Assembly (NCBI RefSeq): GCF_019823065.1 | Contig: NZ_CP081967.1 | Span: 1 to 64,000 of the forward strand | DNA length: 64,000 bases | Direction of reading: 5' to 3' | DNA from: Pseudomonas mosselii | Lineage (GTDB): Bacteria > Pseudomonadota > Gammaproteobacteria > Pseudomonadales > Pseudomonadaceae | Shown: in pieces, positions 8,223 to 15,916 of the stretch | Numbering within the stretch: position 1 is the first letter of the stretch | How the letters are laid out: every line of letters starts with the position of its first letter | Notes under the pieces: generated by a model | Databases searched by the model: none | Told to the model about the DNA's origin: nothing | Seen by the model: only the letters and a program-made list of their open reading frames with translations | Translations under genes and position numbers: made by a program

Positions 8223-8522
8223 TTAGTGTGCCGGTTCAACGTGCTTGCGTGTTGTCAGGTCCAGGCCAACGGCACGCATCACGGCCAGCAGGGTTTTCAA
8301 GGTCGGATTGCCCTTGTCCGAGAACGACCGGTAAAGGTGTTCGCGGGAAAGGCCAGATTCATTGGCAAGGGCGGTCATCCCTTTGGCGCGGGCCACGACA
8401 CCCAGGCATTTTGCGATATAGGCCGCATCGCCTGTTTCGAATGCGTCCTCCATGAATACTGCGATGGACTCAGCATCGGTCAGCGCATCAGCGGGATCGT
8501 AGTCGTAAAATTGTTCTTTCAT
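8223..8522 (-). CDS. HigA-type antitoxin / HTH protein
   Basis: 99 aa with an HTH in the second half (ALANESGLSREHLYRSFS) and the typical tail NPTLKTLLAVMRAVGLDL of addiction-module antidote proteins. It overlaps the toxin gene by 4 nt (toxin first, antitoxin second), the order of HigBA-type pairs. It should neutralise the toxin and repress the pair. Confidence 0.85.
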   Translation of the reverse strand: MKEQFYDYDPADALTDAESIAVFMEDAFETGDAAYIAKCLGVVARAKGMTALANESGLSREHLYRSFSDKGNPTLKTLLAVMRAVGLDLTTRKHVEPAH

Positions 8523-8821
8523 TCATCGTCACTCCACTGGCTGGCCAAGGACTTGGCGGTTTCGATATCCCGCGCTTGGCTGCTCTTGTCCCCACCACAC
8601 AGCAACAGGACCAGCTGGTTACCGCGCTGCTGGAAATACACGCGGTAGCCGGGGCCGTGGTGGATACGCAGTTCGCTGATCCCTTGGCCCACTGGTTGAA
8701 CGTCTCCAAGCAGACCATGCGCAACGCGGAAGACTCGCGCAGCGATGATGGCTTTGGCCTGCTTGTCTCGCAGCTTGCGTTCCCAGTTCCTGTACGTGGC
8801 GGTTTGTTTAATTGTCTTCAT
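8519..8821 (-). CDS. RelE/HigB-type toxin (addiction-module killer protein)
   Basis: 100 aa, matching the RelE/ParE-fold addiction killer family: YRNWERKLRDKQAKAII near the start, ELRIHHGPGYRVYFQQ in the middle and LLCGGDKSSQARDI towards the end. Members usually cleave mRNA or block growth when the antitoxin is lost, which stabilises plasmids. Start ATG at 8821; a plasmid-wide palindrome lies 39 bp upstream. Confidence 0.88.
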   Translation of the reverse strand: MKTIKQTATYRNWERKLRDKQAKAIIAARVFRVAHGLLGDVQPVGQGISELRIHHGPGYRVYFQQRGNQLVLLLCGGDKSSQARDIETAKSLASQWSDDE

Positions 8822-8859
8822 GGGATTGATTGTAGCTTATAAATCACGATTGAACAAGG

Positions 8860-8875
8860 TTCTCGCATGCGAGAA
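8860..8875. promoter_or_regulatory. Plasmid-wide palindrome, copy 2 of 8
   Basis: TTCTCGCATGCGAGAA lies between the divergent toxin gene and the leading-region promoter unit at 8887, so it could control either. Confidence 0.65.
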
Positions 8876-8886
8876 AGTCAATTTAT

Positions 8887-9018
8887 GGTAAATATAGATT
8901 TGACCTAGAGTTGACGCAAGCAGTTTCTTTTGGGATACTGAATCCGTCGAAGCAATCCCGCTTAGACAAGCCTGGAACCAGCGGCGGCAACCGCTCCGGG
9001 CACGTTGCGAAGGAGTCA
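8887..9018 (+). promoter_or_regulatory. Leading-region promoter and structured leader, unit 1
   Basis: A degenerate hairpin (GGTAAATATAGATTTGACC, 8887-8905) is followed by TTGACG (8911-8916), 17 bp, GATACT (8934-8939). The leader then holds the hairpin CCTGGA..AGCGGCGGCAACCGCT..CCGGG (8971-9000) and the ribosome site GCGAAGGAG. The same arrangement recurs at 9817, 12107, 15780 and 16949. Confidence 0.85.
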
Positions 9019-9023
9019 GAACA

Positions 9024-9803
9024 ATGTCTATTTTCAAAGAGTTGGCGCTACCTACTACGCTGGACGATCTGCTAACTGCCCGCGAGGAAGCGCTGCGCCT
9101 GATGGCAGATGCACGCCGCACACTTGAGATGGCCGAGGAAGTCCTAGCGCCTCATGGTCGCTATCTGATGCCTCACGCCGGGAAAATCAGGGAAGACCAG
9201 GACAGGGTGCGCCGCGAACTGGACACCTCCCTATGGCGCCGGGCGTTCGATATGACCGGCTTTAAACAGCTCATGGACGCGGAGGCCGTCGCGGAGTTTG
9301 AGAAAAGCCTTTGCCCATCCCCGCCTGAATTCACCGCATCGACAATTAGCGCGACGTTCATTGACCTGCGCATAAACGCCGAATCGATGTTCCAGCGTGG
9401 GGTTTTCAATGTGTTCCGGTATCTATCTGACGACTACCGCACAAACGCTAAAGAGCCGTTCCGCATCGGCCCGAAAGTCATCATGGAAGGCATGGTCGAA
9501 TCTTCGTTCACAAGTGGTCTTTGCATCCGGTACGGTTCGTGGGCAAAAGACAAGCTGAATGACCTTGATAGGGTATTTCAAACGCTCGATGGCAAGCCCT
9601 TCCAGCCTCACGCATTGACCTCAGCTATGGATGCTGCCTTTCAGGCTGGGGAAGTGTTCGAGAACGAGATCTACCGGGCTAAAGCCTTCAAGAAAGGCAC
9701 GCTCCATCTGGAGTTCCTGCGCCTGGATCTGCTGGATAAGGTGAACGAGCAGATAGCTGAATACTATGCCGGCAACGTCCTTCCAGACGCTCGGGCTGCG
9801 TAG
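9024..9803 (+). CDS. DUF4942 domain protein
   Basis: 259 aa, resembling DUF4942 proteins found on plasmids and phages. Helical N-terminal half with many acidic and arginine residues; the middle stretch VFRYLSDDYRTNAKEPFRIGPKVI is typical of the family. No catalytic motif is known. It follows promoter unit 1 and is the most distal of the one-directional leading-region genes. Role in establishment is inferred from position only. Confidence 0.8.
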   Translation: MSIFKELALPTTLDDLLTAREEALRLMADARRTLEMAEEVLAPHGRYLMPHAGKIREDQDRVRRELDTSLWRRAFDMTGFKQLMDAEAVAEFEKSLCPSPPEFTASTISATFIDLRINAESMFQRGVFNVFRYLSDDYRTNAKEPFRIGPKVIMEGMVESSFTSGLCIRYGSWAKDKLNDLDRVFQTLDGKPFQPHALTSAMDAAFQAGEVFENEIYRAKAFKKGTLHLEFLRLDLLDKVNEQIAEYYAGNVLPDARAA

Positions 9804-9816
9804 CAAGTGGAATATA

Positions 9817-9951
9817 CTATCAGTCAAATTAGATTTGACTGATAGTTGACTTATGCAAGCCCCTTTGCGATACTAACCAGGTCGAAGCAATACCGCTTCA
9901 ACAGCCCGGAACCAGCGGCGGCAACCGCTCCGGGCACGTTGCGAAGGAGAT
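9817..9951 (+). promoter_or_regulatory. Leading-region promoter and structured leader, unit 2
   Basis: The upstream hairpin is longest here: a 13-bp perfect stem around TAG, 9817-9845. Then TTGACT (9846-9851), 17 bp, GATACT (9869-9874). The leader hairpin spans 9905-9934 (CCCGGA..CCGGG arms), followed by GCGAAGGAG. Confidence 0.87.
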
Positions 9952-9955
9952 TTCC

Positions 9956-10324
9956 ATGAGCGCCTATATCGTCGACCGTTTCCATATTTCCGCCATCCTC
10001 ATGTTCGGCTGCACCGGCAAGCCCGATGCGACGACCTACCAAATCCTGGCCGACCAGGGCCAGCAACTGCTGGACGAAAACCTGCGCTCGGTTCGTGCGC
10101 GCTATCCGGGCGAAACCTTCAGGGCCGAACTGTTCGGGCTGGATGAAACCGTGCGCAAACCCACCCCCCTTGAAGCCCTCAAGCTCATTCAATGCCTGGA
10201 GTACCAGTCGAACCAAAATCGCGACTACTACGCGACCGAGGCATTCCGCACCCTGCACAGCATCCGCCAAGCGGCCCAGCGCAAGCTGCCGGGTTGGGAT
10301 CAGGCACAGTGGGACTTTGCGTGA
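9956..10324 (+). CDS. Hypothetical leading-region protein, 122 aa
   Basis: Soluble protein beginning MSAYIVDRFHISAILMF, helical after residue 30, with a WDQAQWDF tail. No family recognised. Its TGA shares a base with the ATG of the next gene, so the pair is translationally coupled. Confidence 0.7.
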   Translation: MSAYIVDRFHISAILMFGCTGKPDATTYQILADQGQQLLDENLRSVRARYPGETFRAELFGLDETVRKPTPLEALKLIQCLEYQSNQNRDYYATEAFRTLHSIRQAAQRKLPGWDQAQWDFA

Positions 10325-10668
10325 TGGCCACCCAGCAGGTAGCGCCGCCCATGTGGCGCTACTCCCTACGCTGGTGTATGCCTCACCTGCCTTGCCCTGG
10401 CGCCTTTGAGTTGCTGGTGATCGAGGCGCCGGCAGGGCAGAAGCTCCCCGAGGAAATGCGCAAGGCGTGGGAGGCCCGCCCAGCAGGCTATGGCGTCTGC
10501 CTGGACTTCCCAGCCTCGCAAGCGGTGAGGCGCTGGAGCGACGAGGCCAAGGGCAAGGTACGGCGCAAGAACCTTGAGCGGCGGATAGAGAAACAAGCGC
10601 CATTGTTCGCGGATGAATTGATTGCCCGCGAGCTGGCCCAGCGACCCACCTATTTCGAAGGCAAGTAA
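10324..10668 (+). CDS. Hypothetical leading-region protein, 114 aa
   Basis: ATG at 10324 overlaps the previous stop (TGATG arrangement). The C-terminal half is strongly charged (KGKVRRKNLERRIEKQ). No family recognised. A copy of the leader hairpin without promoter follows before the next gene. Confidence 0.65.
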   Translation: MATQQVAPPMWRYSLRWCMPHLPCPGAFELLVIEAPAGQKLPEEMRKAWEARPAGYGVCLDFPASQAVRRWSDEAKGKVRRKNLERRIEKQAPLFADELIARELAQRPTYFEGK

Positions 10669-10673
10669 CCCTA

Positions 10674-10716
10674 GCCGGTACACGCGGCGGCAACCGCTCC
10701 GGCACTGCGAAGGAGA
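10674..10716 (+). promoter_or_regulatory. Structured leader hairpin without promoter, copy 3
   Basis: Arms GCCGG and CCGGC enclose the conserved core GCGGCGGCAACCGC, then TGCGAAGGAG. No TTGAC/GATACT promoter is visible here, so it would act inside an operon mRNA. Confidence 0.75.
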
Positions 10717-10723
10717 AACCCCA

Positions 10724-10942
10724 ATGCCTAGCTATCGAGTTGTATGGACTGTTGATGTTGACGTTGAAGGCGACCACCGGGCGGCAGCACAGGCGTGTGC
10801 CCGCCACTACTTCCAATCGCGTATTGCAGATGGTGATCCCGACAGCGCCTGCGTGTTTGAGGTGACAGGACCGAACAACAGGGCGGCCATAGTCGATCTG
10901 GCCCCCAGCTTGTGCGACCTGATAGGCGACGACACCGAGTAA
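10724..10942 (+). CDS. Hypothetical small protein, 72 aa
   Basis: Begins MPSYRVVWTVDVDVEGDHRA, a beta-strand pattern followed by a helix (AAAQACARHYF). Looks like a small alpha-beta domain. Function unknown. ATG at 10724 follows the ribosome site of leader copy 3. Confidence 0.65.
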   Translation: MPSYRVVWTVDVDVEGDHRAAAQACARHYFQSRIADGDPDSACVFEVTGPNNRAAIVDLAPSLCDLIGDDTE

Positions 10943-10953
10943 TCACCCCCACA

Positions 10954-11000
10954 GTGCCCGGATCCAGCGGCGGCAACCGCTCCGGGCACTTGCGAAGGAG
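10954..11000 (+). promoter_or_regulatory. Structured leader hairpin without promoter, copy 4
   Basis: Arms GTGCCCGGA and TCCGGGCAC are perfectly paired around the conserved core, followed by TTGCGAAGGAG 5 bp before the ATG of the PP-loop gene. Confidence 0.78.
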
Positions 11001-11005
11001 CACGC

Positions 11006-12097
11006 ATGAACGCGATCAGCCGCGGCTGTCCACTGGACAGCGCTCAGCCCATTTTATCCCTGGCCCAGGTCGAGGCCCTGCGCACTGCGTTGGCAGGGCG
11101 GCTGCTGGCCGTCTGTTTCGGATCTGGCGTGGACTCCACGGCCATGCTGGTAGCTCTGCACGCGGCAGGGTTGCGCCCGGATATCATCACCTTTGCCGAC
11201 ACTGGCGCAGAGAAGCCCGAGACGCTGGCCCACATCGAGGCGATGGATTCCGTACTGCGGGCGTGGGGCTGGCCGACTGTCAGCGTGTGCCGGAAAAAGC
11301 CCAAGCCGACCACTGAATACCAGGATCTGTACGGCAACTGCATGGCCAACGAAACGTTGCCTAGCCTGGCCTTTGGCATGAAGTCCTGTTCGGTGAAGTG
11401 GAAGCAGGTGCCCCAGGATCAGTTTCTCAAGGGCGCTCGCTCCGGCCCCAACGCCAGGTCCCCCCACCCACTTTGGAAGCATGCCCAGGCAACCGGGCAG
11501 CGCATCGTCAAGCTGATCGGGTATGACTGCGGCAAAGCCGACCTGCGCCGGTCTAAGGCGATCAAACCAGCCGACGCCGACTTCGATTATGTCTATCCCT
11601 TGCAACTGGTCCGCTGGACCCGGCGCGATTGCGTACGGTCGATCACCCAGGCCCTCGGTGCGGACCTGGTGCCGATCAAATCGGCCTGCTTTTTCTGCCC
11701 AGCTTCCAAGCACTGGGAGCTGTATTGGCTTGCCGCGAATCACCCGGATCTGCTGGAGCGTGCCCTGTTGCTGGAACGCAACGCGCTCACCGGCAAGCAC
11801 AGTCGTTTCGACGCGGTGCAGTTCGGTGCCTCATGGGAAGACCTGGTGCGCAATGCCGATGGATTCCCCAGCACGACGACCACGGTAGGGCTGGGCCGTA
11901 GCTTCGCCTGGAATCAGTGGGCACGGGTCAACGACGTTGTGGACGAGGGTTTCAACGTCAAGCGCACCGCTACTGATCGAGCACGGTTCGCCAAGCTATC
12001 CGACACCCTGCGAGATCCTGACAACGCCTTGGACTCACGCACACCAGGAATACCCGTGGTCGACATCACCGCCGAGCAGATGGAGCTATGGCAGTAA
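11006..12097 (+). CDS. PP-loop ATPase, PAPS reductase-like
   Basis: 363 aa. The PP-loop is FGSGVDSTAMLVAL near residues 38-51, followed by DIITFADTGAEKPETLAH, as in phosphoadenosine-phosphosulfate reductase-like and related adenylating enzymes. Cysteines in NCMANE, KSCSVKW and SACFFCPASKHWE look placed for a metal site. The loop has Gly-Val where the usual motif has Gly-Gly. Such proteins can activate sulfur for transfer, including in DND-type DNA phosphorothioation, but no dnd partner genes are present. It may serve in DNA or tRNA modification; substrate unknown. Confidence 0.75.
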   Translation: MNAISRGCPLDSAQPILSLAQVEALRTALAGRLLAVCFGSGVDSTAMLVALHAAGLRPDIITFADTGAEKPETLAHIEAMDSVLRAWGWPTVSVCRKKPKPTTEYQDLYGNCMANETLPSLAFGMKSCSVKWKQVPQDQFLKGARSGPNARSPHPLWKHAQATGQRIVKLIGYDCGKADLRRSKAIKPADADFDYVYPLQLVRWTRRDCVRSITQALGADLVPIKSACFFCPASKHWELYWLAANHPDLLERALLLERNALTGKHSRFDAVQFGASWEDLVRNADGFPSTTTTVGLGRSFAWNQWARVNDVVDEGFNVKRTATDRARFAKLSDTLRDPDNALDSRTPGIPVVDITAEQMELWQ

Positions 12098-12106
12098 TCA
12101 ACTTAC

Positions 12107-12235
12107 GGTCACATTAGATTTGACCAATAGTTGACAGTAGGTTTTGCTTTTGCGATACTGGGTACGTCGAAGCAATCCTGCTTCGACAGCCTGGAACCAG
12201 CGGCGGCAACCGCTCCGGGCACACAGCGAAGGAGA
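12107..12235 (+). promoter_or_regulatory. Leading-region promoter and structured leader, unit 5
   Basis: Hairpin 12107-12125, TTGACA (12131-12136), 17 bp, GATACT (12154-12159). A first leader hairpin GTCGAAGCAATCCTGCTTCGAC (22 nt, 12167-12188 in outline) is followed by the conserved core hairpin 12190-12219 and GCGAAGGAG. Confidence 0.87.
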
Positions 12236-12242
12236 TTCACCA

Positions 12243-12485
12243 ATGGCTATCGAAACCCACCTGTTCTATTTCAGCTCAGCCGCGCAGCTGCGCGAGTTCG
12301 CCGGCTTCACCGTCGAGCCATCCCACCAGGCCCGCCCAGGGCAAGACCCCGCCACCGTCACCATGTACACCGTCGTCGCTCAGCGTTCCGGCATCGGCCA
12401 GCGCGAAGTCATCGCGGAGTTCCCGCTGGAACTGCACGCCGAGATCTTCCGCGATATGGCCGAGGCAACTGCCCGCGCCCTCTGA
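12243..12485 (+). CDS. Hypothetical small protein, 80 aa
   Basis: Begins MAIETHLFYFSSAAQLREF; alternating strands and a helical end rich in alanine. No family recognised. First gene after promoter unit 5 and 42 bp upstream of the DNA methyltransferase. Confidence 0.65.
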   Translation: MAIETHLFYFSSAAQLREFAGFTVEPSHQARPGQDPATVTMYTVVAQRSGIGQREVIAEFPLELHAEIFRDMAEATARAL

Positions 12486-12527
12486 CCACAGCCCCGCCCG
12501 GACCTGGTGTCCGGGCATTCGTGACGG

Positions 12528-14219
12528 ATGACGAACATGCTTACAAGGTATGTGCTCAAGCACTTTCATTTCTGCTGCGGGCTTGGCGGCGGCGCCAAGG
12601 GTTTCAACCAGAACAAAGAGGTAGTTGGCCACCTGCAGGCAGAATGGCGCTGCATTGGCGGCGTCGATGTGGACGCCGGCGCGCTGCGCGACTTCGACCG
12701 CTTGGCCGGCGTACCAGGTACACAAATGGACCTGTTCACCCGCGAGCAGTACACCGCCTTTCATGGCAAGGAGCCGCCCGCCGAATGGCGAGAGGCTACG
12801 CCGGCAGACATACGCCGCGCTGCGGGCTTCCAGGATCCCGATGTGGTGTTCATCAGCAGCCCCTGCAAGGGGGCTTCTGGCTTGTTGTCCGAGGCTTTGA
12901 GCCTCACCCCCAAATATCAGGCCCTCAATGAACTGACGTTGCGCTGCGTGTGGCTCATGTGCGAAGCCTGGCAGCACAACCCGGTGAGCCTGATCGTGTT
13001 CGAGAATGTGCCACGCCTGGCCACCCGTGGTCGCCACCTGCTCGATCAGATCGTCCAGGTGCTGAACTTCTTCGGCTATGCCGTGAATGAGACAACCCAC
13101 GACTGCGGGGAGCTGGGCGGGTTGGCCCAAAGCCGCAAGCGCTTCCTGTTGGTGGCCCGGCACGTCGAGAAGGTGCCGCCGTTCCTCTATGAGCCGGAGA
13201 AAAAGTCCCTGCAATCGGTCGGTGCTGTTCTTGGCCGCATGCCGCTGCCGGGCGATATCGAGCGCGCCGGCCCGATGCACCGCGTTCCTGCACTGCAATG
13301 GAAAACGTGGGTACGCCTTGCCCTGGTCGAGGCCGGTAAGGACTGGCGCAGCCTCGATCAGTTGGCCATCGAAGATGGCTACCTGCGCGACTTTGTGATT
13401 GTGCCGGAAGCATTCTCCGGTTATCTCGGCGTGCGCGGCTGGGGTGATTCAGTGGGCACGGTCGCCGGTCAAACTGGCCCCACCAATGGCGCATTTTCCG
13501 TCGCAGATCCGCGCAGCCCAGCCAGTGCCGCGCAGTACCAACAATATGGCGTACGGCGCTGGGAGGACCCGAGCGGCGCAATCATCGGCATCAAGTCGCC
13601 AGGGCAGGGCACGTTTAGCGTGGCAGATCCGCGTGGTGCAGCTGGTGGCCATGGCAAATACAACGTGACCCGCTGGGATGGTGCCGCACGTACGGTCATT
13701 GCAGGCAGCACGACAGGGCAGGGCGCCTTTGCAGTACAAGACCCACGCCCAGGATTACGGCGAGTGAAAGGCGATGCCTACCTCACCGGGGGGCATTATG
13801 GCGTGGTGCCGTGGGAGGGCCTGGCCGGCGCTGTTTCCGCCAGTGCGCGCTTGGACAATGGCCGGTGGAGCGTGGCAGATCCGCGTATGCCAGCCGCGAA
13901 TGATCGGTTGACCTGCGTGATTCAGAGCCTCGACGGAACCTGGCACCGGCCATTCACCACCCTGGAAATGGCCGCGCTGCAAAGCCTGGTCGACCCGGAG
14001 GAAATGCTTGAGCTGGACGGCTTGAGCGATCAGGCGTGGCGCGAGCGGATCGGTAATGCCGTGCCGCCAAAAGCCGCCGAGGCTATTGCAGGCGTCATGG
14101 CCCAAACCCTCCTGCTGGCAAAGCAGGGCGAAACCTTCTTGCTCAGCCACATGCCGGTGTGGGTACGACCTGTTGCGGTCGGCCTATCGCTGGCCAGCAA
14201 CCTCGACAAGGCAGCATAA
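12528..14219 (+). CDS. C5 cytosine DNA methyltransferase with internal repeats
   Basis: 563 aa. Motif I FCCGLGGGAKGF near residue 14, motif IV SSPCKGAS (catalytic Cys) near residue 110, motif VI ENVPRL, motif VIII QSRKRFLLVA and motif X RIGNAVPPKAAEA are all present, so the enzyme should be active. Between motifs VIII and X four repeats of about 40 residues end in VADPR-like sequences (AFSVADPRS, TFSVADPRG, AFAVQDPRP, RWSVADPRM), an unusual target-recognition region. No restriction enzyme is adjacent. In a leading region such an orphan methylase probably shields incoming DNA. ATG at 12537 is an alternative start. Confidence 0.9.
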   Translation: MTNMLTRYVLKHFHFCCGLGGGAKGFNQNKEVVGHLQAEWRCIGGVDVDAGALRDFDRLAGVPGTQMDLFTREQYTAFHGKEPPAEWREATPADIRRAAGFQDPDVVFISSPCKGASGLLSEALSLTPKYQALNELTLRCVWLMCEAWQHNPVSLIVFENVPRLATRGRHLLDQIVQVLNFFGYAVNETTHDCGELGGLAQSRKRFLLVARHVEKVPPFLYEPEKKSLQSVGAVLGRMPLPGDIERAGPMHRVPALQWKTWVRLALVEAGKDWRSLDQLAIEDGYLRDFVIVPEAFSGYLGVRGWGDSVGTVAGQTGPTNGAFSVADPRSPASAAQYQQYGVRRWEDPSGAIIGIKSPGQGTFSVADPRGAAGGHGKYNVTRWDGAARTVIAGSTTGQGAFAVQDPRPGLRRVKGDAYLTGGHYGVVPWEGLAGAVSASARLDNGRWSVADPRMPAANDRLTCVIQSLDGTWHRPFTTLEMAALQSLVDPEEMLELDGLSDQAWRERIGNAVPPKAAEAIAGVMAQTLLLAKQGETFLLSHMPVWVRPVAVGLSLASNLDKAA

Positions 14220-14250
14220 CGACTGGCGCCCCGCCCGGGGCGCCTCACCT

Positions 14251-14298
14251 TCCCGGTCAAGACGGCGGCAACCGTCCCCGGGAAACCACGCGAAGGAG
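14251..14298 (+). promoter_or_regulatory. Structured leader hairpin without promoter, copy 6
   Basis: Outer arms TCCCGG and CCGGGA; the core reads ACGGCGGCAACCGT in place of GCGGCGGCAACCGC. The G-C pair of other copies is replaced by A-T, a compensatory change that supports base pairing. GCGAAGGAG follows. Confidence 0.8.
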
Positions 14299-14305
14299 AT
14301 ACACC

Positions 14306-14527
14306 ATGTTCCGCGATCTCACCATGAGCAAAGCCCAACGTTCCAGCCAGGCCCTGCATACCGCTGCGCGCTTGGCAGAGCATCGGAAGAAGTGGTATTC
14401 AGCCGCCGAGCTGTACGAAGCCGCCGCGTCACTCTGGCCAGGTAAGGGCATCAGTTTGATGCGTCGTGCCGAACAGTGCCGCTCCCTGGTTGTCGATGCC
14501 AGCGATGAAATGGATTTTGAGGATTGA
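14306..14527 (+). CDS. Hypothetical helical protein, 73 aa
   Basis: Begins MFRDLTMSKAQRSSQALH. The pattern HRKKWYSAAELYEAAASLWP suggests a pair of helices like a single TPR-type unit. Function unknown. It follows leader copy 6 and is 3 bp from the next gene. Confidence 0.6.
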   Translation: MFRDLTMSKAQRSSQALHTAARLAEHRKKWYSAAELYEAAASLWPGKGISLMRRAEQCRSLVVDASDEMDFED

Positions 14528-14530
14528 GCC

Positions 14531-14971
14531 ATGGACGAACGAACGGAACAGGAATTGACCGCGTACCTCGATGTGCTGCTGTGGCTGGAGACGGCTTCGG
14601 TTGCCGAGATCGAGGGGGCTTTGTCGGTGGCCACCGCTCCCGCCCGCGAGGATCTGGAGCTGGGTATTCAGTGCCTGATGGACTCGGATCGGCCCGGCCT
14701 GGCCAACTACTTCCCGAACCTGGTAAACCGGCCCACCTCCCTCAATGAGATCCGCCAAAAGTTCTCAGCGATGGCCCAGTCCATGGATCAGTTGGAGGAT
14801 TCGTTGCGTCGGCGGCGAACCGATCCGACCTATCCCCTCATGGGTTACGGCGCTGTACTCGGTACATTGGCCAAGCTGCAGTACCTCAACAAAATCACAC
14901 CGTCGCAGCGCGAGCTGCTGCTCAGCGAGCTGGCCAGCCTCAAAGGCGGCGGGCTGCGCCTGGACAACTGA
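14531..14971 (+). CDS. Hypothetical protein, 146 aa
   Basis: Soluble, mostly helical protein with acidic N-terminus (MDERTEQELTAYLD) and basic patch DSLRRRRTDPTYP. No family recognised. Part of the 14.3-15.2 kb gene group. Confidence 0.65.
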   Translation: MDERTEQELTAYLDVLLWLETASVAEIEGALSVATAPAREDLELGIQCLMDSDRPGLANYFPNLVNRPTSLNEIRQKFSAMAQSMDQLEDSLRRRRTDPTYPLMGYGAVLGTLAKLQYLNKITPSQRELLLSELASLKGGGLRLDN

Positions 14972-14982
14972 CGAGGCTCGCC

Positions 14983-15246
14983 ATGAAACGCAAGACCAAA
15001 CGGCGCAACTGGCTACCCGTGGTTCTCTGTGCGATTGCCGGTGTAGGTCTTTTGACGGTTGAAATGCTCGCTTCGCGGCATATGCTTCAACGCCGGCTTG
15101 ATCAGAAGTACCAGGAAAAAGTGCGTTATCTGCAGGAGCATCCACCGACCACCACTCGCATCGAAATATTGGTGCCGGATGCTGCATCCTCCATGACGCC
15201 GAAACGCATTGATGAAGCGCTGCATCCGGCTGGACGGACCCAGTAA
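14983..15246 (+). CDS. Small membrane-anchored protein, 87 aa
   Basis: A basic N-terminus (MKRKTKRRN) precedes one hydrophobic segment (about residues 10-28); the remainder, about 55 residues, would face the periplasm. Function unknown. It is the last gene before repeat copy b. Confidence 0.6.
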   Translation: MKRKTKRRNWLPVVLCAIAGVGLLTVEMLASRHMLQRRLDQKYQEKVRYLQEHPPTTTRIEILVPDAASSMTPKRIDEALHPAGRTQ

Positions 15247-15260
15247 GGTGCAGTCCTGTG

Positions 15261-15708
15261 CGTGCCCCCTCCGGGGGGCGGCTGTCGTGAACCAAGCCCC
15301 GGCCAGAAGCACGCCGGGTCTTGGCCCTTCGGGCTTCCATCCTCACGCCTCCGGCCTTCGGCCTGCGCGCTCCGCTTGCCGGTCGTTCCATGGCAACCAC
15401 TGCGGCTAGCTCAGCAACCATCGGTAGGAAGCGGACGCCCCAATGGCCTATCCGCCACCAGGCCTTGCCTGCAAGGGGCTTTCGCGGCATATCCTCACTC
15501 GCTGCGCTCCCTGCGGTATTCCACGGTCCCCTTGCACGCGGCCTGGCTCTGGATAGTCCTGGCTTACCGCGTCCTACCGAAGGCTGCCGAGCAGATCCAC
15601 CCAGCGGTGGCGCGCTTCCATTCCCAAAGAGCAGGGCGGCATCCGCTTCGCGGCTGCTGCTTTGAAAAGCGTTTGTTTCCCGCGCCCAAACGCTCGGCAT
15701 TAAAGCAG
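15261..15708. repeat. Dispersed repeat, copy b (448 bp)
   Basis: Near-identical to 6873-7321, including the terminal hairpin AGCGTTTG..CAAACGCT. It fills the gap between two leading-region gene groups. The 8.4-kb spacing in direct orientation makes it a potential substrate for homologous deletion of everything from 7.3 to 15.3 kb. Confidence 0.82.
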
Positions 15709-15751
15709 CTCGGTAGAGCCGTCAAGCGTACGGCGCAGAAAAAAGCATGAT

Positions 15752-15767
15752 TTCTCGCACGCGAGAA
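15752..15767. promoter_or_regulatory. Plasmid-wide palindrome, copy 3 of 8
   Basis: TTCTCGCACGCGAGAA, 13 bp upstream of promoter unit 7, a position suited to control of that promoter. Confidence 0.65.
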
Positions 15768-15779
15768 TGTGCGACAAGC

Positions 15780-15909
15780 GGTCAATTTAGATTTGACCAA
15801 TAGTTGACTTTGGTTAGGCCCTTTGCGATACTAAACCTGTCGAAGCAATCCCGCTTCGATAGCCTGGAATCCAGCGGCGGCAACCGCTCCAGGGTAGTCG
15901 CGAAGGAGT
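15780..15909 (+). promoter_or_regulatory. Leading-region promoter and structured leader, unit 7
   Basis: Hairpin GGTCAATTTAGATTTGACC (15780-15798), TTGACT (15804-15809), 17 bp, GATACT (15827-15832); leader hairpins at about 15840-15861 and 15863-15893 (CCTGGA and TCCAGG arms), then CGCGAAGGAG. Confidence 0.88.
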
Positions 15910-15916
15910 TTCACAC

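Noticed and set aside
12276..13298. Long minus-strand frame opposite the methyltransferase
   Set aside because: Antisense shadow of a gene with clear family motifs on the other strand; the same applies to long antisense frames opposite tnpA, merA, trwC and tniA.
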